Shown here piece by piece: positions 23,617 to 32,856 of a DNA stretch of 64,000 bases. The position numbers and the translations under genes are program-made. Within the stretch, counting starts at the first letter, position 1; every line of letters starts with the position of its first letter. Under the pieces are notes generated by a model. The model was not told the DNA's origin, did not search any database, and saw nothing but the letters and a program-made list of their open reading frames with translations. The stretch comes from an uncultured Rhodopila sp. (lineage in GTDB: Bacteria; Pseudomonadota; Alphaproteobacteria; Acetobacterales; Acetobacteraceae), in NCBI GenBank assembly GCA_903932145.1, contig CAIZFE010000076.1, forward strand, positions 1 through 64,000, written 5' to 3'.

Positions 23617-25922
23617 GGGATCAACCGAATCGTTCCAGTGACGTCGGCCGCCACCGGCCCGAGTATGATTGTAGCACCGTCGCGCCATCGTATGGCAAAA
23701 TCTCTCGCATGCGTGCTGAACGGATTGCCCGATTGACCGGGGGTGATCATGAAAAGACTGCGATCAAGGTCGGCCAGATCATAGACGCCCCGATAGGCGG
23801 CGCCATGCACCGATTGGAAGGCTGCGTTGGCGCCGCCGCGATCCAGGGTGTTGTCATCGCCAGGGCTGGGGATGCTGATCGTGGTGAGCGAGCCGAGTAC
23901 CGGAATCGAACGCAGGAAGGGATGCGCGAACACGGCCTGATGCGCGTCCCCCCAGCGCCATGCCGCCGGATCGTTTCCGAATCGGGCGCTCAAACCCTGC
24001 ATCGCCTCCGTCAGCGAGTCGCGCAGCATTGGTTCGCAATCCCCGTCGCACCAATGAGCACCGTCCGGAGTCAGCACCGACGCCACGAAGTCCGAAATCG
24101 GCGCCCCGACGCCCGACGTCAGGCCGGCATGGCGCAAGACCGCCGCGTAGAATGCGTCCATCCAGGCATTGAAGATCAGCGGCGCGGGCGAGTCCATCAC
24201 CGCCGATCCATCCCATTCGCGCAGCAATCCGATGGCCTGTTCCGAAGCGCCTTTGACTGCGAGCAGCGTCGGCAACACCTGCCGGGCGAAGCCATCCACG
24301 GTATCCACCTGCATCGCGGCAAAGCCGGCTGCGGTGTGCCGATCGGACGTCGCCAGCATCGCGCGAATGCGTTTGGCCCGCCAGTCACCGAACGTGTCGC
24401 GGCCCATGAACACAGGAAAATCGGCTGGCCAGACAGGCTCGTTCGCGTTCACCAGACGGCCGCTGGCGGGGGAGATGCTGTGCGGCAACTGCTCGCCGGA
24501 GGCCCAGCCGACCCAATCGTAACGTCCGTCACCCGGCACCGGCGCCGACCCGTCGCCGGCCTTGCGGATCGGCACGCGGCCGGTGATGAACAGCCCGATG
24601 GTTTTGGCATCCGCCACCAGCAGGTTCTGCACCGGCGACGAAATCGTCGAATCTGCCGCCCCGGCCTCTTGCACCGTCGCCGCCCGGTTGAGCGCCAACA
24701 GTCCGGCGGCGGCGGTGTCGCCGGGTTGCAGATTGGCCATCGCCACTGCCATGATCGGGCCGTCCGGGTGGTCTAAATCGCTGATCACCGGCCCATGGCG
24801 GGTTTCGCGAACGGTTATCACCACATCGGCCTGGCCGCGCACCTTGATCCGCTCCTCCCGCACGACGAATGGTTTGGGGCCGTCCGGGGTCTGGTATTCT
24901 CCCGGCCCGGCGGCGGTTTCGACAAAAATGTCCTGCACGTCGGCGCCGGTGGTCGTGAACGTCCAGCCGATCTTGCCGTTGTGTCCGATCACCAGGAACG
25001 GGACGCCCGGCGCGGTCGCTCCGGCCAAGGTCCAGGGTGCCGCGCCGGCGATATCGATCCGCGCGAGGTACCAAATGCCGGGAAAGCCGAACGCCAGATG
25101 CGGATCGCCGGCCAACAAGGGCGCGCCCGTCGCGGTATGGCGTCCATCGACCGCCCATTCGTTCGACGCCGAGGATGGCAATGTATAAGGCGCCGGGAAA
25201 TCCGGCAGCACCGCGTTCAGCCGCGATGCAGCCAGCGCGAACCGCGACAGTGGCTCATTCATCGCATCCGGCGCCGTCACGCCCGGCTGGCGCGGCCAAA
25301 GCTGATCCAACAGCGTGGCCGGCACCTTTCCGGCGAGTGCCTGCCGCGCCAACTCCTGCCGCCAGTTCATCGACAGCCATAGCCCCATGGTCTTCGCCCA
25401 GAGCAGGCTGTCGGTTGCCTCCCATTTTTCCGGCGTGCCGAGGACGAGAAACTCCGGGGCGATGAACCGGCCTTTGCGATCGATCGCGGCGTTCACGCCG
25501 CGCGCATAGGCTTCCAGCACCGCCCGTGTGTCGGCCGGCAATGCGGCCAAATCTGCGACCGCGTGCTGGCGCAGGCCCAAAGTACGCATCATGCGGTCGA
25601 TCGGCAGTGTCGCCGGCCCGGCGATCTCCGACAGCCGGCCCGAGGCCGCTCGGCGCATCAAGTCCATCTGGAACATCCGGTCGCTGGCATGCAGAAAGCC
25701 CAGCGCGGCGGCGGCGTCCTGCTCCGATCCGGCGCGAACGCGCGGCACTCGGTCGGCATCGTAGGTGATATCGACCGCGCCCGACAGCCCGGGGATCTGA
25801 ACGGTCTGCTGCCGGCCGGGCAGCGTCAGCCAGATCGCGCCGGCCAGGGATGCCGCCAACAGCAGGATCAACACGCCGACGCCAGCCAGCACGCGGGTAA
25901 ATGTTCGGACCAGGGAATTCAT
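23613..25922 (-). CDS. penicillin acylase family N-terminal nucleophile hydrolase
   Basis: A 769-residue exported amidase of the S45 family. A membrane helix or signal anchor at about 5-30 ('VLAGVGVLILLLAASLAGA') is followed by the alpha chain. The autocatalytic cleavage point and Ser nucleophile are in 'SSASNEWAVDG' (about 270-280), then the beta chain with 'PLLAGDPHLAFGFPGIWY' and the oxyanion-type Asn region 'RGGANAAFQ'. Substrates in the family range from beta-lactams to N-acyl homoserine lactones and cannot be told from sequence. Start ATG 25922; a longer frame to 26510 would overlap the Lrp gene and is rejected. It diverges from an Lrp/AsnC regulator. Confidence 0.92.
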   Translation of the reverse strand: MNSLVRTFTRVLAGVGVLILLLAASLAGAIWLTLPGRQQTVQIPGLSGAVDITYDADRVPRVRAGSEQDAAAALGFLHASDRMFQMDLMRRAASGRLSEIAGPATLPIDRMMRTLGLRQHAVADLAALPADTRAVLEAYARGVNAAIDRKGRFIAPEFLVLGTPEKWEATDSLLWAKTMGLWLSMNWRQELARQALAGKVPATLLDQLWPRQPGVTAPDAMNEPLSRFALAASRLNAVLPDFPAPYTLPSSASNEWAVDGRHTATGAPLLAGDPHLAFGFPGIWYLARIDIAGAAPWTLAGATAPGVPFLVIGHNGKIGWTFTTTGADVQDIFVETAAGPGEYQTPDGPKPFVVREERIKVRGQADVVITVRETRHGPVISDLDHPDGPIMAVAMANLQPGDTAAAGLLALNRAATVQEAGAADSTISSPVQNLLVADAKTIGLFITGRVPIRKAGDGSAPVPGDGRYDWVGWASGEQLPHSISPASGRLVNANEPVWPADFPVFMGRDTFGDWRAKRIRAMLATSDRHTAAGFAAMQVDTVDGFARQVLPTLLAVKGASEQAIGLLREWDGSAVMDSPAPLIFNAWMDAFYAAVLRHAGLTSGVGAPISDFVASVLTPDGAHWCDGDCEPMLRDSLTEAMQGLSARFGNDPAAWRWGDAHQAVFAHPFLRSIPVLGSLTTISIPSPGDDNTLDRGGANAAFQSVHGAAYRGVYDLADLDRSLFMITPGQSGNPFSTHARDFAIRWRDGATIILGPVAADVTGTIRLIP

Positions 25923-26114
25923 GTGTATCAACGTGGCCCGGCAAGGGGTGCCCGGGAAGTGATGAGATGACGAAATTCGCGAGCGTCTTACGAAATATGC
26001 GGCCAGCGGCGGGTATTTGACAAAAGGCGTGATTGATGGCTTGCAGGCGCCCCGGTACGCAATAATATTGTGCGTCTCGTCGCGGCCAGGAAACGTCTGT
26101 TCAAAATATAAGCC

Positions 26115-26597
26115 ATGAAGCCGCCCAACTCCGACACACCGATTCTGCTCGATGCGATTGATCGCCGCATCCTTTCCTCGCTGCAGGAGGACGGCCGCAT
26201 GACCAACGTGGACCTGTCCAGGCACGCGGGCATCTCGGCACCACCTTGTCTGCGCCGGGTGCGCGCGTTGGAGGAGGCGGGCGTCATCCGTGGCTACCAC
26301 GCCGACACCGATCCGCAGAAACTGGGCTGGGAAATCACCTTCTTCGCCGTCGTCGGACTGGAGAGCCAGAAGGAAGCCGTGCTGTCCGCGTTCGAGCAGC
26401 TCGCCGGCAGTTGGGCCGAAGTGCGGGAGTGTCATATGATCCGCGGCGGCGGCGACTTCCTGCTGAAACTGGTGGCACGTGACACCGCGCACGAGAATCA
26501 GCTCACGCAAAAACTGACCGGTTTGCCCACCGTCAGCCGGGTCCAGACTCTTCAGACCATTCGCACCAGCCGCAGCCTGTCCGGCGTTCCGCTTTAG
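26115..26597 (+). CDS. Lrp/AsnC family transcriptional regulator
   Basis: A 160-residue feast/famine regulator. The N-terminal helix-turn-helix is 'IDRRILSSLQEDGRMTNVDLS' with recognition part 'GISAPPCLRRVRALEEAGVI', and the C-terminal half is the RAM amino-acid-binding beta-alpha sandwich ending 'LPTVSRVQTLQTIRTSRSL'. It diverges from the penicillin acylase operon across 192 bases, so that operon is its likely target. Its last four bases overlap the end of the convergent PEP-CTERM gene. Confidence 0.93.
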   Translation: MKPPNSDTPILLDAIDRRILSSLQEDGRMTNVDLSRHAGISAPPCLRRVRALEEAGVIRGYHADTDPQKLGWEITFFAVVGLESQKEAVLSAFEQLAGSWAEVRECHMIRGGGDFLLKLVARDTAHENQLTQKLTGLPTVSRVQTLQTIRTSRSLSGVPL

Positions 26598-27958
26598 GCG
26601 CGCGGTTTTGCGGGCTTATCGCCGTGCCGGCGGCGGTTGCGCCGCACGGCAGCCAGACCGGCAAGTCCCGAACCGATCAAAAACAGGCTGGCGGGTTCCG
26701 GCGCCGCCGTTGCGCTAACCGTCGATCCGGCGCTGCTGCCATCCGGCAAGGTTCCGGTGAACGGGTGGCTGTGGATTTCACCGTTGCCGGTGTAGCTCGC
26801 CGCCACCAGGGTGCCGTCGATAGGCGAGCTGTTAGTCACCGACGCCAGAGGGGCGAGCACCGACCCGCCGAACTCAGTTGGAAAATTCAGGCTGGTCGCA
26901 TTGACAAAATTCCACAGCACGGTGGCGGCGTAGCCGGTGGGATTGTTGAAATTCACGCTGTTCGGCAGCGCGAACGCGCAGTTGGTGGACACGCAGCTAT
27001 CGACGTTCACGTTGATAATCACAGTCGTCGCACCGCCCAGATTGACGGTAACGGTCGAATTCGCCGTGAACAGCGACGTATTGATGTCGAAGACCGCCTC
27101 CCCCGCGTTGTTCGGCGCGGCATTGAAGATCAGGGCATTGCGCGACGCCGTCGCCGTGCTGTTCGCCGTGAGCGTATCCAATTGCGTGGACAACGCTGTT
27201 AATGGCGTCTGGAAGGTGCTCGCGAACGAACCGAGCGTGCTGACGGGCGCCGTGAGGCTGAGGCTGCCGACCTTGGTCGCGGTGGCGCCACCGTTCAGGT
27301 TCAGGTTGCCCCTGTTGCCGGTATAGGTCAGGGAGCCGCCGCTCAGGCTGATTGTGCCGAAATTGCTGCCATTCAGCGCGACGGTGCCGCCGCCGTTCAG
27401 ATTCAGGTTGGCGCTGTTGCTGCCGTTGATCCGCACCGCTGTGCTGCCGCTGGCGTTGATCCCCCCGCTGTTGGCGCCGGTATAGACGCTGCCGCCACTG
27501 TTCAGGGTCAGGTTGCCGCTGTTGCTGCCCCCGACCGTCATCGAAGCCGTCGCACCGCTCAGGTTGCCGCTGTTGTTGCCGCCCACATAGGCCGATCCAC
27601 CGCCGTTGAGGTTGAACGACACGTTGTTCGTGCCGCCGATGGCAACCCCGCCGCCGTTGTTAATGTTGAAGTTTCCGCCAGCGGTGGCGTTTCCGTAAAC
27701 CGACAGAGCGGCGAACGAGGACGCGGCGACGCCGGCCGGATTGTTGTTGAAGGTGGCACCGCCGACCAGATTGCCGCCTACCACCGTGCGCCCCTCGACA
27801 TCCGAGGTGCTGCTGAAATTGCCGAAGATCACGGCGTCGAACTGGCTGAAGATCGTCGCGTCGGTCAGCGTGCCCGCCTGTGCCGGTCCATTTGCAACGG
27901 TGGCCCCGGCCATCGCCATCACGGCCAGTCCGGCAAGTCGGGATGTGATCGTGGCCAT
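26594..27958 (-). CDS. choice-of-anchor A domain protein with PEP-CTERM tail
   Basis: A 454-residue exported surface protein. A signal peptide (about 1-29, ending near 'PAQAG') is followed by 'FDAVIFGNFSSTSDVEGRTVVGGN', the start of the choice-of-anchor A domain. The middle (about 85-235) is a low-complexity ladder of Asn/Gly repeats such as 'GGNNSGNL', 'GGSNSGNL' and 'NLNLNGGG', which likely forms a beta solenoid. The tail 'APEPASLFLIGSGLAGLAAVRR' (in part) is a full PEP-CTERM sorting signal for exosortase processing, common in exopolysaccharide producers. No exosortase is present here. The nearby glycosyltransferases fit a cell-envelope theme. Confidence 0.9.
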   Translation of the reverse strand: MATITSRLAGLAVMAMAGATVANGPAQAGTLTDATIFSQFDAVIFGNFSSTSDVEGRTVVGGNLVGGATFNNNPAGVAASSFAALSVYGNATAGGNFNINNGGGVAIGGTNNVSFNLNGGGSAYVGGNNSGNLSGATASMTVGGSNSGNLTLNSGGSVYTGANSGGINASGSTAVRINGSNSANLNLNGGGTVALNGSNFGTISLSGGSLTYTGNRGNLNLNGGATATKVGSLSLTAPVSTLGSFASTFQTPLTALSTQLDTLTANSTATASRNALIFNAAPNNAGEAVFDINTSLFTANSTVTVNLGGATTVIINVNVDSCVSTNCAFALPNSVNFNNPTGYAATVLWNFVNATSLNFPTEFGGSVLAPLASVTNSSPIDGTLVAASYTGNGEIHSHPFTGTLPDGSSAGSTVSATAAPEPASLFLIGSGLAGLAAVRRNRRRHGDKPAKPRA

Positions 27959-28167
27959 GGCGGTTGGGGAGACTCCGAAACGAGGCTGAGATTATGTCGG
28001 AGTTAGTCTCATTATTTCAAGTAGATTCTTTAATTGCTTGGATTCAGCTACCTTGGGTTGTTATTGCGGCATTCCCCTTGACCGCCACGGTAGGTCTTGT
28101 ATCTCCCCCGTTGCCGGACTCGCCCGTGGACTCAACCGGTCCGGCGTATGCAACCGATCGGAAACCG

Positions 28168-29304
28168 ATGCCCGACTCTTCTTCAACCAGCGATACGGTC
28201 GTCCCTCCGCCGTCGATCATCCCGGTGCTGAGCGTGATCGTTCCGTGCTTCAACGAACGCCCGAATGTCGCGCCGATGATCGCGGCGTTGGACGCCGCAC
28301 TGACCGGCGTCGCCTGGGAGGTCATCTATGTGGATGACAACAGCCCCGACGGCACGACGCAGGAGGTGCGGCGCATCGCTCGGTTGGACTCCCGGGTGCG
28401 CTGCATTCGCCGGATTGGCCGCCGTGGCCTGGCCTCGGCGGTGATCGAGGGGGCGTTGTCTTCCTCGGCCGACTACGTGGCGGTGATCGACGGCGACCTG
28501 CAACATGACGAAACGCGCCTGCCCGTCATGCTGAAAGCCTTACGTACCGGTGCCTACGATATTGCCGTCGCCAGCCGGCATGTGGCGGGCGGCGACAATG
28601 CCGGCCTGTCCGGCCGCTTCCGCCACGTTCTGTCCGATGGCGGCATCTGGCTGGCGCAGGCGTTCATGCCGGTTCGCCTGACCGACCCCATGAGCGGCTT
28701 CTTCATGCTGCCGCGTTCACTGTTCGAGGACCTCGCGCGCGGCCTGAACGGCCAGGGCTTCAAAATCCTGCTCGACCTGATCCTCAGCAGCCCGGCTCCG
28801 TTGCGGGTGCTGGAAGTCCCGGCCCGGTTCCGCGAGCGCGCCGCTGGTGAAAGCAAAATGGACGCTCTGGTCATGGTCCAGTTCGCCGGTCTGCTGCTCG
28901 ACAAGGTGTTGGGCGGATTTCTGCCGCTGCGTTTCTTCTCCTTCGCGCTCGTCGGAGCCCTCGGCATCCTCGTCCACCTCGCCGTGCTCGGTTTGTTGCG
29001 AGAGAGTACCATGTTGGGATTCGAAACCGAGCAGGCACTCGGGACGGTGGTTGCGATGGTGTTCAATTTTCAGCTCAACAATGCTGTCACCTATCGGGAC
29101 CAACGCCTGAAAGGTCCCCGGCTGTGGCGCGGTTTGCTGCTGTTCATGATCGTGTGCGGCTTCGGCGCGGTTGCCAATGTCGGCATCGCGCAGATGCTGT
29201 ATGAACAGCATACCAACTGGACCGTCGCGGGCGGCATCGGTGCGATGATCGGTGTGGTGTGGAACTATGCGGTGTCGGCGACGCTCGTCTGGCGCACCCG
29301 GTGA
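28168..29304 (+). CDS. family 2 glycosyltransferase fused to GtrA-like membrane domain
   Basis: A 378-residue dolichol-phosphate-mannose-synthase-type enzyme. The GT2 domain has 'LSVIVPCFNERPNVAP' and the D-D / D-x-D metal sites in 'VIYVDDNSPDG' and 'VAVIDGDLQHDE'. After about residue 245 come four hydrophobic helices of GtrA type ('FFSFALVGALGILVHLAVLGLL'), probably flipping or anchoring the lipid-linked sugar. It should charge polyprenyl phosphate with a hexose. ATG 28168 begins the recognisable domain; an in-frame ATG at 27994 would add a poorly conserved leader. The next gene begins with GTG overlapping its stop by four bases, so both act together. Confidence 0.88.
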   Translation: MPDSSSTSDTVVPPPSIIPVLSVIVPCFNERPNVAPMIAALDAALTGVAWEVIYVDDNSPDGTTQEVRRIARLDSRVRCIRRIGRRGLASAVIEGALSSSADYVAVIDGDLQHDETRLPVMLKALRTGAYDIAVASRHVAGGDNAGLSGRFRHVLSDGGIWLAQAFMPVRLTDPMSGFFMLPRSLFEDLARGLNGQGFKILLDLILSSPAPLRVLEVPARFRERAAGESKMDALVMVQFAGLLLDKVLGGFLPLRFFSFALVGALGILVHLAVLGLLRESTMLGFETEQALGTVVAMVFNFQLNNAVTYRDQRLKGPRLWRGLLLFMIVCGFGAVANVGIAQMLYEQHTNWTVAGGIGAMIGVVWNYAVSATLVWRTR

Positions 29305-30719
29305 ACCGGCTGTCCGCCGCGCTGGCGGCGGTGACGCTGATCCGACTGGTGGTGGCGGCGACCGCGCCGCTGGCTCCGGATGAGACGTATTACTGGGTCT
29401 GGTCACATGCCCTGGCGGCGGGATACCTCGATCATCCGCCCATGGTGGCGCTGTGGATCAAGGCGGGGACGCTGATCGCGGGGCAGACCGCTCTGGGTGT
29501 CCGGCTGGTGGGGCCGCTGGCGGCGGCACTGGCGTCGTGGATGCTGTTCGATACCGGCCGCGTCCTGTTTCCCGGCACGAAAGCGGGCGTTGTCGCGGCG
29601 GTGCTGTTGAACGCGTCGCTGCTGCTGGGTGTTGGCACCGTCATCATGACTCCCGATTCGCCGCTGCTGTTCTTTTGGACCGCGACACTGTGGGCGATGG
29701 CTCGTCTGGCGGCTGGCGGGGAAGGGGGCTGGTGGCTGGCGGCGGGCGTGTTCGGCGGTCTGGCGTTGGACAGCAAATACACCGGGCTGTTCCTGTGGGT
29801 CGGCGTCGGGCTGTGGGTTCTGCTGGTCCCTGCCGTTCGGTTTTGGCTGCGGCGCTGGCAACCCTGGGCGGCTGGCGCGATCGGGCTGGCGTTGTTTTCG
29901 CCCGTCCTGGTGTGGAATGCGGAGCATGGCTGGGCCGGGTTCGCCAAACAGGGCGGCCGCGTTGGCGACTGGAAGCCAGCCCGCGCGGTGGGGTTTCTCG
30001 CCGAGTTGGTGGGCGGGCAGATCGGGTTGGCGACTCCGCTGGTGTGGGCGTTGTGTATGATCGGGCTTGTTGTGGCGGTTCGCCGATCATGGCGCGGACG
30101 CGATGCCGGTTGGCCGCTGCTGGTGGCGCTGTCGCTGCCGCCGGTGCTGGTGTTCGTGCAACATGCGGTCGGCGACCGGGTGCAGGGCAACTGGCCGGCG
30201 ATTATTTATCCCGCCTTGGCGGTAGCGGCGGGCGGCATGGCCGTGCCGAAACGGTGGTGGACCGGTGCCGCCGGACTGGGGTTCGCGATCACCGTGCTGG
30301 CCTACGTGCAGGCCACGACCGGACTGATCCCGTTACCGCCGAAACTCGATCCGATCGCGATGCGGCTGGCCGGGTGGGATGCTGTGGCGAAGCAGGTGTC
30401 TCGGAAGGCGAGAGATGCCGCATTCGTCGCGGTGGATGGGTATGCGGTTGCGAGTGAACTGGCCTGGTGGATGCCGGGCGGGGTGCCGATTGTTGGAATG
30501 GATGACCGGTGGAAGCTAACCGATCTGCCCGTTGCGACGATGATGCATGGGTCCGGACTGCTGGTGCGGGATGCGCGCCGTACTGACGCGCCCGATGCCG
30601 CGCTGTGGGCGACGGCGGAACAGATCGGCACCGCGACCCGTCCAAGCGGGGCGTTCGCCATCTACCGGGTGACCGCGACGGCCAACGCCGAACAAGCGAT
30701 GTTACTGCCGCAGCGGTAA
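29301..30719 (+). CDS. family 39-type glycosyltransferase (ArnT/PMT-like), membrane
   Basis: A 472-residue polytopic enzyme with about ten membrane helices. The first periplasmic loop has the acidic catalytic pair in 'LAPDETYYWVWSHALAAGYLDHPPMVA' (read in part), characteristic of ArnT and protein mannosyltransferases, and 'GLALDSKYTGLFLW' is a conserved downstream block. It should transfer the sugar from the polyprenyl-phosphate donor made by the preceding GT2-GtrA enzyme to a periplasmic acceptor such as lipid A, another glycolipid or a protein. GTG 29301 overlaps the previous stop (GTGA). Confidence 0.88.
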   Translation: MNRLSAALAAVTLIRLVVAATAPLAPDETYYWVWSHALAAGYLDHPPMVALWIKAGTLIAGQTALGVRLVGPLAAALASWMLFDTGRVLFPGTKAGVVAAVLLNASLLLGVGTVIMTPDSPLLFFWTATLWAMARLAAGGEGGWWLAAGVFGGLALDSKYTGLFLWVGVGLWVLLVPAVRFWLRRWQPWAAGAIGLALFSPVLVWNAEHGWAGFAKQGGRVGDWKPARAVGFLAELVGGQIGLATPLVWALCMIGLVVAVRRSWRGRDAGWPLLVALSLPPVLVFVQHAVGDRVQGNWPAIIYPALAVAAGGMAVPKRWWTGAAGLGFAITVLAYVQATTGLIPLPPKLDPIAMRLAGWDAVAKQVSRKARDAAFVAVDGYAVASELAWWMPGGVPIVGMDDRWKLTDLPVATMMHGSGLLVRDARRTDAPDAALWATAEQIGTATRPSGAFAIYRVTATANAEQAMLLPQR

Positions 30720-30748
30720 ATTGCTGACCCCGTATCTGATCGGGCCTT

Positions 30749-31858
30749 CTACGACTCCGTCCGCGAAACCTCCAGCACATGATCGGCGATCGCCAGGGAC
30801 GCGGTCAGGCCCGGGCTTTCAATCCCGAACAGGTTGATCAACCCGGGCACCCCGTGCGTCTGCGGCCCCTGCACGACAAAATCCTGGCCCGCGGCGCCCT
30901 TCGGCACTGTCTTGGGACGGATACCGGAATACCCTGGTTGCAATCCGCCGTCCTTCAATCCCGGCCAGTACCGCCGCACCGCCGCGTAGAAACTGTCCGA
31001 TCGGGACGGATCGACAGTGTAATCGATCGAGTCGATCCACTCCACATCAGGTCCAAACCGAGCCTGACCGCCCAGATCGACCGTCAGATGCACGCCCAGA
31101 CCGCCCGGCACCGGCACCGGATAGATCAACCGCGAGAACGGTGATTTACCGGTCAGGGTGAAATAGTTGCCCTTCGCATAATACGCTCCCGGTACCCGAT
31201 CCGGCGGCATCCCGGCGATCCGCCCCGCCAGGCCAGGCGCATGCAACCCGGCGGAGTTGATCAGTAACCGGCACCGCAGCGTCATCGGATCGGCACCACC
31301 AACATCGATCTCGATCCCGCGCCCGGCCACGCGTCCACCGAGCACGGGGCTGTAGAAGACCGGCACGGCTCCGGCGTTCTCGGCGTCGCCTTGCAACGCA
31401 ACCATGTATCCGTGCGAATCGATGATGCCGGTGGCGGGTGAGAACAGCGCGCTGGTGCACACCAGGTTCGGCTCCATCGCCACCGCCTCGGCGGCGGTCA
31501 ATACCCGCATGCCCTCGACGCCGTTGGCTTCCGCCCGCTGTTTGATCCCGGCCAGCAAGGCGTCTTCCTGCGCGCTGGTCGCTACGATCAACTTGCCGCA
31601 GTTGATGTGTGGCACGCCTTTCTCGATGCAATACGCATACAGCTTCCGCCGCCCGGCGACGCAGAATCGAGCCATCAGGCTGTTGGCGGGGTAGTAGATG
31701 CCGGCGTGGATGACCTCGCTGTTGCGGGATGAGGTTTCGGTTCCGATCGCCTCGGCCGCTTCCAGGATGATGACCTCTCGCCCGGCCATCGCCAAAGCGC
31801 GTGCCACCGCCAGGCCGACGACCCCGGCACCCACAACGACGCAATCGACTTCCTCCAC
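30749..31858 (-). CDS. FAD-dependent L-2-hydroxyglutarate oxidase-like oxidoreductase
   Basis: A 369-residue DAO-family flavoprotein. It opens with the FAD site '[19 protein letters not shown]' and the '[25 protein letters not shown]' block that is characteristic of LhgO/YgaF-type L-2-hydroxyglutarate dehydrogenases. '[12 protein letters not shown]' and the C-terminal '[20 protein letters not shown]' also fit. It would oxidise L-2-hydroxyglutarate to 2-oxoglutarate, passing electrons to quinone or oxygen; other 2-hydroxy acids are possible. Start GTG 31858 is fixed by AGGAGG directly upstream. It diverges from the aldose epimerase gene across 79 bases. Confidence 0.88.
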   Translation of the reverse strand: MEEVDCVVVGAGVVGLAVARALAMAGREVIILEAAEAIGTETSSRNSEVIHAGIYYPANSLMARFCVAGRRKLYAYCIEKGVPHINCGKLIVATSAQEDALLAGIKQRAEANGVEGMRVLTAAEAVAMEPNLVCTSALFSPATGIIDSHGYMVALQGDAENAGAVPVFYSPVLGGRVAGRGIEIDVGGADPMTLRCRLLINSAGLHAPGLAGRIAGMPPDRVPGAYYAKGNYFTLTGKSPFSRLIYPVPVPGGLGVHLTVDLGGQARFGPDVEWIDSIDYTVDPSRSDSFYAAVRRYWPGLKDGGLQPGYSGIRPKTVPKGAAGQDFVVQGPQTHGVPGLINLFGIESPGLTASLAIADHVLEVSRTES

Positions 31859-31937
31859 GCCTGATTCCTCCTGGTAAAACGTTGGCTGACGAACGGTTGT
31901 CCAACGGGTTAGGCTGGGTGCGAACCGGAGTCCATAC

Positions 31938-32807
31938 ATGCTGACCTTGTCGTCGGGCGCGTCCTCGCTTGTCGTCGCGCCCGAGTATGGTGCCGGCATC
32001 ACCGGCTGGATGCTGGGATCGACCCCGCTGCTGCGGCGCGCCCTGCCGCAAGCCTCGACCTTCGGCGATCGCCACGGCATGGGATGCTTTCCCTTGTTGC
32101 CGTATGGCAACCGCCTCGGGCATGCCCGGTTTCACTGGCTTGGCACGGACTACAGCCTGAAGCGTAATTTTGGCGATCAGCCGCATACCATCCATGGCGT
32201 CGGCTGGCAGCGTGCCTGGCCGGTCACCGAAGCCACCTCGCGATCCGTGACGCTGGCTCTGGATCATCAGCCAGACGAGTCCTGGCCGTTCGCCTTTCAG
32301 GCCACGGTTGCCTACAGCCTGTCGGAAGCGGCCCTGACGGTGACGATGGGCCTGACCAACCGCCACGCAACACCGGCCCCGGCCGGGATCGGTCTGCATC
32401 CTTTCTTCCCCAAAGCGCATGAACCCGCGCTCTGCTTTCACGCGTCAGGCGTGTGGGCTAACGGCGCCGATGCCCTGCCGCATCATCACACGGCACTGCC
32501 GGCGGAGTGGCGGCACGACGAGCCACGGCCGGTGTTGGCCTCCCGGTTGGACAACTGCTTCACCGGATGGTCCGGTTCGGCCGATATCCTCGCCGGCCCC
32601 GCCAGTCTGCGGATCGAGGCCAGCGCGGTATTTCGCAATGTCCAGGTGTTCACGCCGGTTTGGGCTGATTTCTTCTGCGTTGAACCGGTGAGCCATGTGC
32701 CGGACGCGCTCAACCGCCCTGACCTGCCGCCGGATCAGGCGATGCACGTCCTGGCGCCGGACGAAACGCTGGCCGGTACTGTGCGGTTCTGCCCGTCCGA
32801 ACGCTGA
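31938..32807 (+). CDS. aldose 1-epimerase family protein
   Basis: A 289-residue galactose-mutarotase-like enzyme that interconverts alpha and beta anomers of hexoses. '[18 protein letters not shown]' holds the conserved N-R substrate residues, '[14 protein letters not shown]' the first catalytic His region, '[10 protein letters not shown]' the second His, and '[17 protein letters not shown]' the catalytic Glu. Length is close to YihR-like members. No sugar transporter is next to it, so the physiological sugar is unclear. Confidence 0.9.
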   Translation: MLTLSSGASSLVVAPEYGAGITGWMLGSTPLLRRALPQASTFGDRHGMGCFPLLPYGNRLGHARFHWLGTDYSLKRNFGDQPHTIHGVGWQRAWPVTEATSRSVTLALDHQPDESWPFAFQATVAYSLSEAALTVTMGLTNRHATPAPAGIGLHPFFPKAHEPALCFHASGVWANGADALPHHHTALPAEWRHDEPRPVLASRLDNCFTGWSGSADILAGPASLRIEASAVFRNVQVFTPVWADFFCVEPVSHVPDALNRPDLPPDQAMHVLAPDETLAGTVRFCPSER

Positions 32808-32856
32808 TCGCCTGTTGCGGACCAAAGCGCTCGGCAGTGAGGCCGGCCAACCGCGC

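Noticed and set aside
25923-26510. N-terminal extension of the penicillin acylase gene.
   Set aside because: It overlaps the divergent Lrp/AsnC gene. The signal anchor begins at ATG 25922, as expected for the family.
27240-27690. The regular repeats in the PEP-CTERM gene as a possible CRISPR or tandem DNA array.
   Set aside because: The repeats are protein-coding, variable in length and have no constant repeat/unique spacer structure. No CRISPR array was found in the window.
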